A stretch of DNA of 64,000 nucleotides from CBDEVH01 sp965243565 (GTDB lineage: Bacteria; Pseudomonadota; Gammaproteobacteria; Tethybacterales; Persebacteraceae), in the NCBI GenBank assembly GCA_965243565.1, contig OZ251571.1, positions 1,612,001 to 1,676,000 of the forward strand, in the 5' to 3' direction. Every line of letters starts with the position of its first letter. Position 1 is the first letter of the stretch. Shown here in pieces: positions 43,769-55,446 of this stretch. The notes below the pieces were generated by a model, which did not search any database, was not told the DNA's origin, and saw only the letters and a program-made list of their open reading frames with translations. A program made the position numbers and the translations under genes.

Positions 43769-44357
43769 TTACAACCTGTATTAAAAGATCAGTAATTTGT
43801 AGGTGAATGGTTTTATTGACAGTCTCATGTGGAGACAAACTAACAAAATATGTTTCACCACTAACATAACCACCAGTAGTATATGTTTTTTCAAATATGC
43901 GTTTATTTTGTTTATCGTATAAAGAAACAACAATATCTATGCTTACTTCAGGGGTTATTGCAAAACCTAAGTTTTTTAATTGATTATATTGGTATTCATA
44001 TTTCTTGATTTTTGGTTCAATGATAAGCAAATAATCACCAGATTCATTTCTATCATTTGAATGCTTTACATCTCCTTTAAAAGCCTTTTTAAAGGTTTCT
44101 ATAGAGATTTGCTTTAATATGTATCCGACTTTTACATTTAATTTCGTTGCCCCCCCTGTTAAACTGGTGGGTGCTTGAGAATAAATCGTCTCATCCGCTA
44201 ATTTTTCCGTGTAAATAAGTACGCTTCCGTCAATACTTGGCAAACTAGCATTACTCAGATTGGAATGAACATAACTAGGGTCATACGCAACATTGTAAGA
44301 ACATCCAGCAAGAAGAATTAAAGAAGATAGAACAGTAATTTTTAATAATTTAATCAT
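43746..44357 (-). CDS. Lipoprotein of unknown function
   Basis: The 203-residue protein is counted from ATG 44357; an upstream in-frame ATG at 44402 would add 15 Tyr-rich residues before the signal peptide. The signal peptide and lipobox are IKLLKITVLSSLILLAGC. The mature domain has alternating strands and DYLLIIEPKIKKYEYQYN, with a late THIHL-like helix. No family is recognised. It is transcribed away from the MITE-like element and is probably coupled to the small membrane protein that overlaps its end. Confidence 0.7.
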   Translation of the reverse strand: MIKLLKITVLSSLILLAGCSYNVAYDPSYVHSNLSNASLPSIDGSVLIYTEKLADETIYSQAPTSLTGGATKLNVKVGYILKQISIETFKKAFKGDVKHSNDRNESGDYLLIIEPKIKKYEYQYNQLKNLGFAITPEVSIDIVVSLYDKQNKRIFEKTYTTGGYVSGETYFVSLSPHETVNKTIHLQITDLLIQVVNDIKEAV

Positions 44358-44480
44358 AGTGGAATAATACCCATAGTAATGTATGTAAAAATAGTAACGC
44401 AATTATTATAGCATTATTTTTAGCATACCTCTCGGCATATATTCAACGGATTATGGAGTATTTTCCTAGAGTGTTAAAAA

Positions 44481-44656
44481 ATTGAGTAAAGTGAATATTA
44501 TTTATGCTTCTATAATTTCTTAAGTTATTGATAAAAAATGATACTTTTGTCACTCCGTTTTTATTATACTATAAATTTTAAGAAATAGGCGAGGGTAACA
44601 CGCCTGTCCTTTGGTAACGGTTAGCTTGCAGACGCTAACCATTCACTTTACTCAAT
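44481..44656. mobile_element. MITE-like element with 16-bp terminal inverted repeats
   Basis: ATTGAGTAAAGTGAAT at 44481-44496 is the exact reverse complement of 44641-44656. The 176-bp unit has no ORF and contains an internal hairpin GGTTAGC...GCTAACC (44618-44639). Target-site duplications are not obvious. It could also be a structured RNA or a paired regulatory repeat. The rest of 44403-44820 shows no gene. Confidence 0.5.
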
Positions 44657-44820
44657 CTAGCGCAGATTAACTATAATCTCCGAAACAGCGTAATCAAAAA
44701 TTTTTGGTAAAGTTAATTCCCCATTTGGTATCTTCATATGAATAAATGGATATATTTGAGGTTCGCTTAAATCTTATTAGCGATAGCTTAGGCGTTATAC
44801 CCCAAATTCGCCAATCTCTT

Positions 44821-45030
44821 TTAAGTATCGACAATGTTTTTGTTGCGTTTATATATTGTAGTGGACAACCAACGAATAAATTGTTCTGCTTCAGAAAACT
44901 GCTTTTCTTCAATCAGTTTATTAACCAATACAACGGGATTTTTTAGTTGCTCTGGCGTTTTTTCGTTGGCATTCGCTACAGACGATAGTAGCAAAACACA
45001 CGACAGCATTATATTTAATACAATTTTCAT
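44821..45030 (-). CDS. Small exported protein, possibly frameshifted
   Basis: From ATG 45030 the frame gives 69 residues: a signal peptide (IVLNIMLSCVLLLSSVANA), then EKTPEQLKNPVVLVNKLIEE, a helical segment resembling TPR/Sel1-like starts, ending KRNKNIVDT. In another frame the sequence continues as TLSILKRDWRIWGITPKLSL to a stop at 44694, so a frameshift near 44840 may have split a longer protein of about 115 residues. The Shine-Dalgarno sequence is GAG within TTAAGAGTG. Confidence 0.45.
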   Translation of the reverse strand: MKIVLNIMLSCVLLLSSVANANEKTPEQLKNPVVLVNKLIEEKQFSEAEQFIRWLSTTIYKRNKNIVDT

Positions 45031-45051
45031 CACTCTTAACTCTAACAAAAA

Positions 45052-45074
45052 AGCCACGCAAATAATACGTGGCT
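45052..45074 (-). terminator. Rho-independent terminator after the TbpB-like pseudogene
   Basis: AGCCACG, a 9-nt loop and CGTGGCT, followed on the minus strand by a run of six T. It sits 20 bp after the stop of the TbpB-like gene. Confidence 0.8.
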
Positions 45075-45094
45075 CTTTTATTCTAAAAACTACT

Positions 45095-45560
45095 TTACTG
45101 CTTTTTACCAATAAAAACTATATTAAAATTGTCAGTCTGACCATTATTGAGGTCATCATGTATGTCACCCTGCGATGATGCACAAACAAAGCAAATTCCA
45201 CCCGCCACTTCTTCAGCATTGGGTCCAAAAAATGACCCTTCAACATTAATACCCGTTAAGTCATGATCGATGTAATGTAATTTGTAGCATCATAATCAAA
45301 AGTTCCAGTTGAGCTTGCATCAATATAAAAATGATTCAGTCCTTCATCGCTACTATTGCCACCAATTTTTAAGTTCTCAATAGTAATATCCACGAAATCG
45401 TCTTCATTAATTGAGTTTAAGTCTAAATTTAAATCTACCTCAGCGTTATCAAAATCAGCCACCAATGAACCATCTCCAAAATAAAGAGCGGGTTGTTAAT
45501 AAATTTCCATACCTACAGCATGATCTAAATCATAAGTTACAGTAACACCGCTTGGTCGTT
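45095..45560 (-). pseudogene. TbpB-like lipoprotein beta-barrel domain, broken by a frameshift and stop
   Basis: In pieces, the minus strand encodes YDLDHAVGMEIY, a TAA, QPALYFGDGSLVADFDNAEV, DLNLDLNSINEDDF, then NYITSI; a one-base shift at about 45265 restores DHDLTGINVEGSFFGPNAEE and VAGGICF. GSFFGPNAEEVAGG is the signature of the TbpB C-lobe/handle barrel found in transferrin-binding and related surface lipoproteins. The N-terminal half and signal peptide are missing (no gene seen upstream of about 45560). The stop is TAA at 45095. It is most probably a degraded surface-exposed lipoprotein gene. Confidence 0.7.
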
Positions 45561-45863
45561 ACAAGCCAAAGGAAAGACTGTAAATTACATGAGCAATTAA
45601 TTTAGTTCAGGCATTTGAAAATTATATTAATTACACTCTTGCTATAGATTGCCCATTGGTATCTATAGCACTGCCTAAAAATAATGTGTAACTACGTTAC
45701 CCAATACACTCACTAAAAAGCGAGGCAAAGCATCGTAATCGGCGCCTCTTCTTAGGATAGTCTATGGGATGATGGGTGTTTAGAATAGGGAGGTTGCATC
45801 AATTGCAAACGTTTCTTTTGCTTAATTCAAATACTAAAGTTAAAAGCCAAAGTCAAAAGAAAG

Positions 45864-45913
45864 TTAAAAAAAAACCGCCTTTCGCATGATATTGAATCAC
45901 ACAAAAGGCGGTT
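45864..45913 (-). terminator. Terminator of the 23S rRNA transcript
   Basis: A 10-bp stem AACCGCCTTT / AAAGGCGGTT (45873-45882 and 45904-45913) is followed on the minus strand by about nine T. It lies 72 bp beyond the 23S 3' end, leaving no space for a 5S gene. The region 45561-45863 shows no gene. Confidence 0.85.
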
Positions 45914-45985
45914 AAAAAATATAAATAAACCAAGTTACAAAGTAAAGCTAATGTCATAGCTTATACGATTTTACGTACGGCTATG

Positions 45986-48907
<2,922 letters not shown>

Positions 48908-49041
48908 ATAGCCTTACGTAAAATACGCAAGACTTAACGTTACTTTGCTGATATTTTATATATATTAAATTGAAATATATACCCTTGGTTATTTTTTTTT
49001 ATGTTTTTTAATGATCTGCCCGTTTTCTTTGCGGGAACGTT

Positions 49042-49070
49042 ATTATAGCACTGTAATTTTAGAAAAGCAG
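49042..49070 (-). promoter_or_regulatory. Probable promoter of the solitary 23S rRNA gene
   Basis: On the minus strand an extended -10, TGCTATAAT (hexamer 49042-49047), lies 17 bp after a CTGCTT -35-like sequence (49065-49070). The following AACGTTCCCGC is GC-rich, as in stringently controlled discriminators. It is about 130 bp before the mature 23S start. Confidence 0.55.
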
Positions 49071-49407
49071 TCTGTTTTTTTCGTAAAAACATACTATCTC
49101 ACTTTTTTATCTATTATTTGGCATTTTACTTGGTACTTTATTGATTATGCTTTTATTTTGTAACAATTTTTTACATTTTTGGCTCTTATTCGATTCCCTT
49201 TTTTAACGCCCAATGAATCAGTAGCGATATAAGTAAAATACGTTTACTCTTATAAGATTTTTAAAGATACTTGAGCAATGGTGACTTATATGTGCCGATA
49301 TTCAGATTGTAAGAAAACACTGTCAAATTGCAGCAAGGTGTTATAATTTTATAATCTATTAGAAAGACTATAATTATTATACTAACAAATATATTGGTCG
49401 CAATATT

Positions 49408-49509
49408 ATGACATCACCAAAGGCTATTTTTAGAGGTGAGCCGCGCGATTACACCAAATTATTGAGTGCAATGCTGTTATTAATATACGCTTATCAATGG
49501 CAGCTGTAA
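49408..49509 (+). CDS. Small ORF upstream of the exported protein (33 aa)
   Basis: ATG 49408 opens a 33-codon frame, TSPKAIFRGEPRDYTKLLSA then MLLLIYAYQWQL, with a short hydrophobic end. There is no family and no clear Shine-Dalgarno sequence. The remainder of 48914-49407 holds the 23S leader and promoter and nothing else evident. Confidence 0.25.
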   Translation: MTSPKAIFRGEPRDYTKLLSAMLLLIYAYQWQL

Positions 49510-49536
49510 CGGCATGAGCCCTAGAAATACTATATT

Positions 49537-50328
49537 ATGACACCTTTATTTTGGTGGCGTAAGCGTTTCGTCCTTGTCGTTTCGACATTCGCTTTTTTAT
49601 GTGCCACATCATTAGCGGCGAGAACCCCAGCAATAAATACAGAATGGAAAAAAGAGGGTTTCTTGCCAAGTAATCATGTAGAACTACTAAAACTTCGACA
49701 AGAATATGTGCAAGCCATTCAACATCTAGATATATATCCTAAAAATTATCAACCTTCAACGGCTCTTTTCAAACGAATTAAACATGACAGACCATGGGTA
49801 TCTCAAAATGGATTTTTAATTAGCAATCCACAATTGTTAATACTTGTTTCGCGTCCACGAAGAATCTTGCCATTGGATTACATAGCACTTGAAGGAAATC
49901 CAGATAATGAACGAGATATTTTCCATGTCGACAAGAAAACGATTGTACTTTATTATGGCAGTTCGGCGAATATTTGGATAGATTTGGCTTTAAAAAACGG
50001 TATTCGTTTATGGGGAGCCAATGCTCGCGATGCTGGTTTTAATTATGTAATGTTAGATTTAGCACAATCGCGAAACATTGATGAAACGCAGACGGGAAAT
50101 ATAATGCGCGAGCCTATCCCCATCAATGAGTATTTTTATTATGCCTATCGTGCGAAGAGAAACAATCTAGGTCCTGCCTATCCAGCAATACGCATAAAAC
50201 TCAAAGACCGTCAACCGCGAACCAAACTACATATCAAGTTATGGCATGAAAAACCAGCACAATCCAACATGCCAGCAGACTACACTCACACCATAGAAGT
50301 GTTACTAGACCCTGCAGGAACATGGTGA
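49537..50328 (+). CDS. Exported protein of unknown function (263 aa)
   Basis: It has a signal peptide (FVLVVSTFAFLCATSLAARTP region). The mature domain includes VSRPRRILPLDYIALEGNPD, YYGSSANIWIDLALKNGIRL and LHIKLWHEKPAQSNM, a soluble protein with basic and aromatic patches. I do not recognise a family; no lipobox or catalytic motif is visible. It stands alone between the 23S gene and lpxK, with a weak TACTAT close to the start, so it may be leaderless. There are 188 bp to lpxK. Confidence 0.7.
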   Translation: MTPLFWWRKRFVLVVSTFAFLCATSLAARTPAINTEWKKEGFLPSNHVELLKLRQEYVQAIQHLDIYPKNYQPSTALFKRIKHDRPWVSQNGFLISNPQLLILVSRPRRILPLDYIALEGNPDNERDIFHVDKKTIVLYYGSSANIWIDLALKNGIRLWGANARDAGFNYVMLDLAQSRNIDETQTGNIMREPIPINEYFYYAYRAKRNNLGPAYPAIRIKLKDRQPRTKLHIKLWHEKPAQSNMPADYTHTIEVLLDPAGTW

Positions 50329-50516
50329 TTCGCTTATCCCGCCATAAAGTGATTTTTTCAATCTGCTTATCACTAACTACTACTCAAACCATTGTTTGAA
50401 CTGCTTGGTTTTTTTGACTTTGTTTTTACCTCTGTTTTTAATTTTTGGCTCGACCGTATCTTATTTTTCGACTGTTGGTTAGCGGCTAAAACGCTAAAAA
50501 GTTTATAATCATTACC

Positions 50517-51497
50517 GTGTTTAACATTCCACAATTTTGGCAACGGCGCAGGCTTGTTAATTATTTATTACTGCCATTTGCTGCATGCTTTGCATCCATC
50601 GTATTGCTACGCCGATTTGCCTATCGCATTGGTATTTTAAAAAGCCATCGCGTTGGCGTTCCCGTTATCGTCATCGGCAATATCGTGGTGGGTGGTGGTG
50701 GCAAAACGCCATTGGTCATTGCCATTGTTCGGCAATTACAAAAAATGGGACATACACCCGGCGTTGTATCTCGTGGTTATGCCAGCCAATCAGCAAACAA
50801 CAAAGCCTTTATTGTTTGTGCCAATCATTCATGGCAAGCAGTTGGTGACGAACCTTTGTTAATTCACCGAACAACACAAGCACACGTTTGTGTTAGTACC
50901 AATCGCCCGAATGCTGCAGAACAATTAGTGAAACAAGGATGTACAGTTATTGTCAGTGATGACGGCTTGCAACATTACGCACTGCATCGCGACATCGAAA
51001 TTTGTGTTAATTATGCCGCTTACCAACACGGCAATGGGTGGATGTTACCAGCCGGTCCACTGCGTGAATCAATCAAACGCACAAGGCAATGCGATATTAA
51101 TATTCAAATAGACCATTACCTACCCAAAAACACAGCGAACTCACTTGCGTTATACAGCAATGGCTTTTATCGCCCTAGAGACAAGCAGCGGCATTATTTT
51201 TTAGCCGATTATTTCAAAAATAAAAAAGTCGCTGCCATTGCCGGTATAGCGCAACCCAGCCGTTTTTTTGACTCACTTGAGCAGTACGGTATTAAAATTA
51301 ACCAATGCTTTTCATTGCCCGATCATAGCAAAATGCCTGATGATAAACTTCGATCTATTGACGCTGATTTGATTGTGATGACCGAAAAGGATGCGGTAAA
51401 ATATCACCATGCTATTGACGGTCGCATTATTGTGCTTGAATCGCACTGTCGTATTAACGACGCTCTATTAACCATCTTATCAAAAATTAATCACTAA
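50517..51497 (+). CDS. lpxK: Tetraacyldisaccharide 4'-kinase
   Basis: Phosphorylates the lipid A precursor at the inner membrane using ATP. The 326-residue protein has an N-terminal membrane helix (LLLPFAACFASIVLLRRFAY), the P-loop VIGNIVVGGGGKTPLVIAI, GVVSRGY and VIVSDDGLQHYALHRDIEIC. The start is GTG 50517. TATAAT at 50504-50509 leaves only 7 nt before GTG, another leaderless-type start. The gene precedes a Trm112-like gene and kdsB, the gammaproteobacterial order. Confidence 0.95.
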   Translation: MFNIPQFWQRRRLVNYLLLPFAACFASIVLLRRFAYRIGILKSHRVGVPVIVIGNIVVGGGGKTPLVIAIVRQLQKMGHTPGVVSRGYASQSANNKAFIVCANHSWQAVGDEPLLIHRTTQAHVCVSTNRPNAAEQLVKQGCTVIVSDDGLQHYALHRDIEICVNYAAYQHGNGWMLPAGPLRESIKRTRQCDINIQIDHYLPKNTANSLALYSNGFYRPRDKQRHYFLADYFKNKKVAAIAGIAQPSRFFDSLEQYGIKINQCFSLPDHSKMPDDKLRSIDADLIVMTEKDAVKYHHAIDGRIIVLESHCRINDALLTILSKINH

Positions 51498-51503
51498 TAC
51501 CTT

Positions 51504-51689
51504 ATGAAACTAGATCCTGCTTTTCTTGCCATTCTCGTCTGTCCTATATGTAAGGGGCCGCTAGACTACCAACCCAATAATAACCGTTTGGTGTGTCGCC
51601 CCGAAAAATTGGCTTTTCCTGTCAACCCTGATGGCATTCCTATTTTACTTGCCGAAAAAGCCACTGATATTGATGATACCGCCGAATAA
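51504..51689 (+). CDS. Trm112-family small protein
   Basis: The 61-residue protein has LAILVCPICKGPLDY near the start and NRLVCRPEKLAFPVNPDGIP, with a Cys pair (CPIC) and FPV-x-GIP typical of Trm112/YcaR. The second Cys pair is reduced to one. It sits between lpxK (6 bp) and kdsB (overlap of 17 bp), the usual place of ycaR. Its function is unclear in bacteria. Confidence 0.92.
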   Translation: MKLDPAFLAILVCPICKGPLDYQPNNNRLVCRPEKLAFPVNPDGIPILLAEKATDIDDTAE

Positions 51690-52434
51690 TAATATTACCA
51701 TTGTTGTTCCGGCTCGTCTGGAATCAAGCCGCCTACCCAACAAAATGGCACAAGACATTGGCGGTATGCCGATGTTGGTACGAGTCTTACACCAATCTGC
51801 CAAAACGCAAATGCCAGTTGTTGCCGCAGTCGATGCAAAGCCATTACAACAAATGGTCGAAGCCGCTGGCTTTCGTGCCATCTTAACTGGTGATCATTCA
51901 TCAGGCAGTAGTCGCCTTGCCGAAGCCGCCCAAAAAATGGAACTCAACGATGACGCAATTATCGTCAATGTTCAAGGAGACGAACCGTTTATTGAACCCC
52001 ACATTATTCAATCTGTGGCATATCGACTTTTAGAGCGAGACGATTGTGTTTGTGCCACTGCTTGCCGCCCTATAAAAGATATAACCGAATACAACGATCC
52101 AGCAGCCGTTAAAGTCGTTTGTGACATTAATCAAAACGCCAGCTATTTTAGCCGTGCCGCCATTCCCTTTAACCGAGAATCTCAACCAAAAAATTTGCCT
52201 GACAATGCGTACTTACATTTAGGTATTTATGCCTATCGAGTAAAATACTTACGCCGCTATATCCAGCTACCCACAGCCCCCACCGAGCGCATTGAAAAAC
52301 TAGAGCAATTAAGAATCCTATGGCATGGCGATAAAATAAGCGTTGTAACCGTTGAATCTAATAGCTTTGGCATCGACACCAAAGAAGACTTAATAAAAGC
52401 ACAGCAACTAATAAACGCTACAGCTAAAGAATGA
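51673..52434 (+). CDS. kdsB: 3-deoxy-manno-octulosonate cytidylyltransferase
   Basis: Activates Kdo with CTP for lipid A-Kdo assembly. The 253-residue protein is read from ATG 51673; the in-frame start 51631 would extend it into the Trm112 gene with no support. Features: ITIVVPARLESSRLPNKMAQDI (start of the nucleotidyltransferase, in part), VNVQGDEPFIEP with the catalytic Asp/Gln, and YAYRVKYLRRY. It overlaps the Trm112 gene and abuts lipB by 4 bp. Confidence 0.95.
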   Translation: MIPPNNNITIVVPARLESSRLPNKMAQDIGGMPMLVRVLHQSAKTQMPVVAAVDAKPLQQMVEAAGFRAILTGDHSSGSSRLAEAAQKMELNDDAIIVNVQGDEPFIEPHIIQSVAYRLLERDDCVCATACRPIKDITEYNDPAAVKVVCDINQNASYFSRAAIPFNRESQPKNLPDNAYLHLGIYAYRVKYLRRYIQLPTAPTERIEKLEQLRILWHGDKISVVTVESNSFGIDTKEDLIKAQQLINATAKE

Positions 52435-53036
52435 AGCCAGTCACCATTCGGCAATTTGGGCTGCTTGACTATCAAGAAACATGGCAAGCCATGAAGCAAT
52501 TTATTGGCACCACTAACGCCACCATCTTCGAAGAAATTTGGTTGTTACAACACCCGCCTGTTTACACATTAGGACAAGCCGGAAAACGAGAACATTTATT
52601 ACAACAAACAAACATCCCCATTATTAACTCTGACCGTGGTGGACAAATAACCTACCACGGTCCCGGGCAAGTCATTGCTTATATTATGATAAATCTAAAA
52701 CAACGACCATATGGCTTACGACATCTGGTCAGGCGTTTAGAACAATCCATCATCACTGTATTAGATGAATACAATATCATAGGGGTAGGTGATATAAAAG
52801 CCCCCGGCGTTTACGTTAACGGCGACAAAATTGCAGCATTGGGCTTACGTGTGAGCCACGGTTGGACATACCATGGCATTGGGCTAAACGTTAAGATGGA
52901 TTTATCGCCATACAACAATATTAACCCCTGTGGTTATCCAGGGTTAAAAGTAACGCAAATAGCAAATCACTATCCCGATGTATGTTTGAACGATGTTGCA
53001 CTAAAACTTGCCAAGCAACTACAAGAACAGTTATAG
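52431..53036 (+). CDS. lipB: Octanoyl-[ACP]:protein N-octanoyltransferase (LipB)
   Basis: Transfers octanoate to lipoyl domains. The 201-residue protein has the lysine-anchoring RGGQITYHGPGQVIAYIMI, APGVYVNGDKIAALGLRVS, HGIGLNVKMDLSPY and NPCGYPGLKVTQI with the catalytic Cys. It starts in the kdsB stop (ATGA overlap). The partner LipA is not visible in the window. After it, 53037-53235 holds no gene except the small rpmG-tail duplicate. Confidence 0.95.
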   Translation: MKPVTIRQFGLLDYQETWQAMKQFIGTTNATIFEEIWLLQHPPVYTLGQAGKREHLLQQTNIPIINSDRGGQITYHGPGQVIAYIMINLKQRPYGLRHLVRRLEQSIITVLDEYNIIGVGDIKAPGVYVNGDKIAALGLRVSHGWTYHGIGLNVKMDLSPYNNINPCGYPGLKVTQIANHYPDVCLNDVALKLAKQLQEQL

Positions 53037-53150
53037 TTGGTAGACACGCGTTGATATTCTCTACTGTTTTTATACTGGTTATACTGACCATACCGACTAT
53101 ATGATTTAATCATAAGATTAACATCATAAAAAACACTGTTAACAGCGTAT

Positions 53151-53189
53151 TTTTTGCTTCTTTGTAGGCAGTGTGCTGACGCAACAGGA
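53151..53189. repeat. Duplicate of the rpmG 3' end
   Basis: TTTTTGCTTCTTTGTAGGCA (53151-53170) continued by gtgtgctgacgcaa repeats the sequence at 53246-53285 inside rpmG with one substitution and a 2-bp gap. It is a decayed partial copy of the L33 C-terminus. Confidence 0.8.
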
Positions 53190-53235
53190 GACGCACTGTA
53201 CGACTAAAAGTCGCCACTAAAAAAATTAAGAAAAA

Positions 53236-53403
53236 TTACTTAATTTTTGCTTCTTTGTAGGCAGTATGCTGACGCAATACAGGATCGAATTTTTTAACTT
53301 CAATCTTATCAGGGTGCGTACGTTTGTTTTTGCTGGTCGTATAAAAATGACCTGTCCCTGCTGTAGAAACCAAACGGATTTTTTCTCTAACGTTTTTAGC
53401 CAT
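53236..53403 (-). CDS. rpmG: 50S ribosomal protein L33
   Basis: Ribosomal protein of 55 residues beginning MAKNVREKIRLVSTAGTGHF and containing YTTSKNKRTHPDKIEVKKFD. It has no Cys-x2-Cys pairs, so it is the zinc-independent type. It follows rpmB by 6 bp on the same strand, the standard rpmB-rpmG pair. It is too short for a six-frame track with a 60-codon limit, but is certain. Confidence 0.96.
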   Translation of the reverse strand: MAKNVREKIRLVSTAGTGHFYTTSKNKRTHPDKIEVKKFDPVLRQHTAYKEAKIK

Positions 53404-53409
53404 ATTATA

Positions 53410-53646
53410 TTAAACCTTTATTCCACGACGGCGAATATCTAAAACAATTGCTTCAATCCCTTTTTTATCGATTAAACGAATACCCTGTGCGGATACCGTT
53501 AAGCGAACGCGACGATTTTCTGACGTTAACCAAAAACGCTTGTTTTTTAAATTAGGAATAAACACACGCTTGTTTTTGTTCTTAGCGTGCGAAACATTGT
53601 TTCCACTGATGGTACGGCGACCCGTTACTTGACAAACTCTCGACAT
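53410..53646 (-). CDS. rpmB: 50S ribosomal protein L28
   Basis: The 78-residue L28 has MSRVCQVTGRRTISGNNVSH, RVFIPNLKNKRFWL and VLDIRRRGIKV at the C-terminus, the family hallmarks. It is upstream of rpmG; the two form an operon with a promoter at 53685-53712. Confidence 0.97.
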   Translation of the reverse strand: MSRVCQVTGRRTISGNNVSHAKNKNKRVFIPNLKNKRFWLTSENRRVRLTVSAQGIRLIDKKGIEAIVLDIRRRGIKV

Positions 53647-53684
53647 ATTATCCTATAAAATTCTTTGCAAAAAATAAGACCGCA

Positions 53685-53712
53685 ATTATACTAATATTCC
53701 TTTATTAATCAA
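53685..53712 (-). promoter_or_regulatory. rpmB-rpmG promoter
   Basis: On the minus strand TTGATT (53707-53712), a 16-bp spacer and TATAAT (53685-53690) lie about 40 nt before the rpmB ATG. A good sigma-70 match. Confidence 0.6.
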
Positions 53713-53724
53713 AATGATATTTTG

Positions 53725-55425
53725 TCAATCACCCAAAACAATCCCTTCGCGCCGAGAGTCGGCACCACCCAACAAGCCTTTGCCTGTGAATTGAATCGCA
53801 TGTAATCCAGAATTTAATACACGTACTTTGACATCATGCCCGCGTTCAGACAACACCTCCGCCCACTCGGCAACGGCGGTCCCTTCTTCTAGTTCAGTCG
53901 CACCATTGCGGTTAATAATATGTCCTTGGTTAATGGCTTGTTGTGGTGTCATTTTAAAATCAAGCACCCCTACAACAGACTGTGCGACATAATCAATAAT
54001 ACGGCTTCCCCCCGGGCTGCCTATTGCAAGATAGGGTTTTTTATGACGAAAAACTATTGTCGGCGACATCGAGCTACGAGGCCGCTTACCCCCCTCGATG
54101 CGATTGGCGATGGCAATGCCATTTTTTTCAGCAACACGTGAAAAATCGGTTAATTCATTATTTAGCAAAAAACCATGCGTCATCAACCTACTACCAAACC
54201 CTGTTTCAATAGTCGTCGTCATTGATGCGATATTGCCTTCGCTATCGACAATAACAAAATGGCTAGTGCCGGGTCTATCTAGTGTATCGCCGGGAATATA
54301 CGCTTGGCGGGCAAAAGGGGGCGTGCCAGCACTGGCTTTTTTCATGGCTTTTGCTTTATTAATCAATGTTGATCGAGATTTTAAATAGCCCTTGTTCAGT
54401 AAGCCACGGACAGGAACATCCACAAAATCAGAATCTGCAAGATAACTAGCACGATCAGCATAGGCTAGGCGAGAAGCCTCCGCAAACAAATGAGCACTAT
54501 CAGCAGTCGTGCCGATTTTATGCAATTTAAAAGGCTCTAATATGCCCAAAATTTGCCCTACTGTTATACCACCAGAGGTAGGTGGCCCCATGCCACATAC
54601 ATTGTAAACGCGGTAGCGAATACACACAGGATCGCGTTCAATAAGCTCATAATTTTTAAAATCTTCAAGGGTTAATTGCCCGGGATTATCAAAATCCCTA
54701 GCCACCGTTTTAACAATATCAGCAGCAATCTCACCATGATAAAACGCCGCAGACCGTTTGTCGGCAATCTCGCGTAACGTAGTTGCAAAATCCGAATTTG
54801 TCAGTACCGTGCCAACACTTTTAGGCGATCCATCTGCATTAAAAAAATAACGCCGCGTTCGTGCAAATTTTGCTAACTGTCGCTTTTCGGTATGATGCTG
54901 TGCGATAGACGCTGCCAAACGAGGAGAAACAGCAAACCCTGCATCTGCTTTATCAATAGTAGGGTGTATCAACGCCGCCCAAGGTAGATTGCCAAATCGC
55001 AAATGCACAACATCCAATAATTTTAAAGTCCCCGGTACGCCCACCGATCCACCACCGATAACCGCCTCCCACCAGCCTTTAACGCTACCATCCTCTTTAA
55101 TGAAATAATTAGGCGTTGCCGATAACGGTGCTTTTTCGCGTCCATCAAAAGTATGTAGTTTTTTGGCTTTATTATCCCAATACAATAAAAAAGCACCGCC
55201 ACCTATGCCCGAGCTCTGCGGCTCGACAAGGTTAAGCATCATTTGCACTGCCACCATCGCATCGGCAGCCGTACCGCCAATTTTTAAAATATCATAACCT
55301 ATTTGAGTCGCATGCGGATTTGCCGCCGATACCATGAATTTTTGAGCATACTGTTGATTTGCCAATGATACCGGCATAACCGTTAAACTTGCCATAAGCA
55401 ATGCACTCATTAATTGTTTTTTCAT
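53725..55425 (-). CDS. ggt: Gamma-glutamyltransferase
   Basis: Exported enzyme that cleaves gamma-glutamyl peptides such as glutathione. The 566-residue precursor has a signal peptide (SALLMASLTVMPVSLA region) and the Ntn-hydrolase cleavage site GTSHFVIVDSEGN, whose Thr becomes the catalytic N-terminus of the small subunit. Other landmarks are EPQSSGIGGGAFLLYWD, GPPTSGGITVGQ and GGKRPRSSMSPTIVF, followed by GSPGGSRIIDY. It is downstream of hglS on the same strand (21 bp) and gives glutamate and Cys-Gly for uptake. Confidence 0.96.
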   Translation of the reverse strand: MKKQLMSALLMASLTVMPVSLANQQYAQKFMVSAANPHATQIGYDILKIGGTAADAMVAVQMMLNLVEPQSSGIGGGAFLLYWDNKAKKLHTFDGREKAPLSATPNYFIKEDGSVKGWWEAVIGGGSVGVPGTLKLLDVVHLRFGNLPWAALIHPTIDKADAGFAVSPRLAASIAQHHTEKRQLAKFARTRRYFFNADGSPKSVGTVLTNSDFATTLREIADKRSAAFYHGEIAADIVKTVARDFDNPGQLTLEDFKNYELIERDPVCIRYRVYNVCGMGPPTSGGITVGQILGILEPFKLHKIGTTADSAHLFAEASRLAYADRASYLADSDFVDVPVRGLLNKGYLKSRSTLINKAKAMKKASAGTPPFARQAYIPGDTLDRPGTSHFVIVDSEGNIASMTTTIETGFGSRLMTHGFLLNNELTDFSRVAEKNGIAIANRIEGGKRPRSSMSPTIVFRHKKPYLAIGSPGGSRIIDYVAQSVVGVLDFKMTPQQAINQGHIINRNGATELEEGTAVAEWAEVLSERGHDVKVRVLNSGLHAIQFTGKGLLGGADSRREGIVLGD

Positions 55426-55446
55426 CTGTCAATCCTTTTTTTTGTC

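Noticed and set aside
44694..44912. 72-codon minus frame next to the small exported protein
   Set aside because: No start signal; treated as the possible frameshifted tail of the 44821-45030 gene and not as an independent gene.
45561..45860. Possible 5S rRNA gene between the 23S terminator and the TbpB-like relic
   Set aside because: No typical 5S core such as GAACTC..GAAG on either strand could be found; a covariance search would be decisive.
53035..53065. ttggtagacacgc after lipB, like the D-arm of tRNA-Leu
   Set aside because: Only the D-arm matches; no acceptor stem, anticodon arm or T-loop can be found around it.
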